A stretch of DNA of 6,289 nucleotides from Syntrophorhabdaceae bacterium (GTDB lineage Bacteria > Desulfobacterota > Syntrophorhabdia > Syntrophorhabdales > Syntrophorhabdaceae): the NCBI GenBank assembly GCA_026415015.1, contig JAOAHW010000045.1, positions 1-6,289 on the forward strand, given 5' to 3'. The position numbers were made by a program, and so were the translations under genes. Below the pieces are notes generated by a model. That model saw only the letters and a program-made list of their open reading frames with translations. It ran no database searches and was not told the DNA's origin. Shown piece after piece: positions 6,282 to 6,289 of the stretch (position 1 is the first letter of the stretch; every line of letters starts with the position of its first letter).

Positions 6282-6286
6282 CCTCC
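6282..6286 (-). promoter_or_regulatory. Ribosome binding site of gcdA
   Basis: A perfect GGAGG (continuing GGAGGT) lies 6 bases before the ATG at 6275-6273. This strong signal fixes the start. The sequence ends 3 bases further on, so the promoter is not visible. Confidence 0.8.
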
Positions 6287-6289
6287 AAA

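Overview
The window reads as a stretch of a bacterial chromosome, moderately AT-rich by eye, probably from an anaerobe that ferments or syntrophically degrades organic acids or aromatics. The evidence is an intact carboxyltransferase subunit that closely resembles the alpha subunit of Na+-translocating glutaconyl-CoA decarboxylase, a fermentation and benzoate/glutarate-pathway enzyme. A Desulfobacterota-like syntroph would fit, but the window contains no taxonomic marker strong enough to settle this.

Layout: everything except the left edge lies on the minus strand, so the reading order is right to left. gcdA (6275-4557) has a strong ribosome binding site and is followed 13 bases later by a textbook rho-independent terminator (4543-4506). 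A short AT-rich leader with a possible promoter precedes bioF (4431-3262). bioA (3215-1857) follows after 46 bases and should share its transcript. A 222-base gap (1634-1856) then holds a near-consensus sigma-70 promoter (1798-1770) and a CAU-anticodon tRNA (1757-1684). Next come a small exported or membrane-anchored TPR-like protein (1633-1043) and, one base after its stop, an unrecognised 292-residue protein that starts with TTG (1041-163). At the left edge, on the plus strand, is the last 51 codons of a thymidylate synthase (2-157). It converges on the unknown gene with only 5 bases between the stops. No gap of more than 300 bases lacks a gene. The longest, 1634-1856, is explained by the tRNA and its promoter.

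How the genes fit together: BioF and BioA catalyse consecutive steps of biotin ring assembly (pimeloyl thioester + alanine to KAPA, then KAPA to DAPA). GcdA works with a biotin carrier subunit, so the neighbourhood pairs a biotin-dependent decarboxylase subunit with two biotin synthesis genes. The terminator between them suggests separate transcripts. bioB, bioD and the other Gcd subunits are not in the window. The tRNA, the TPR-like gene and the unknown gene could form one further transcript. I see no mobile element, CRISPR array or obvious defence system. The least explained part is the TPR-like/unknown gene pair.
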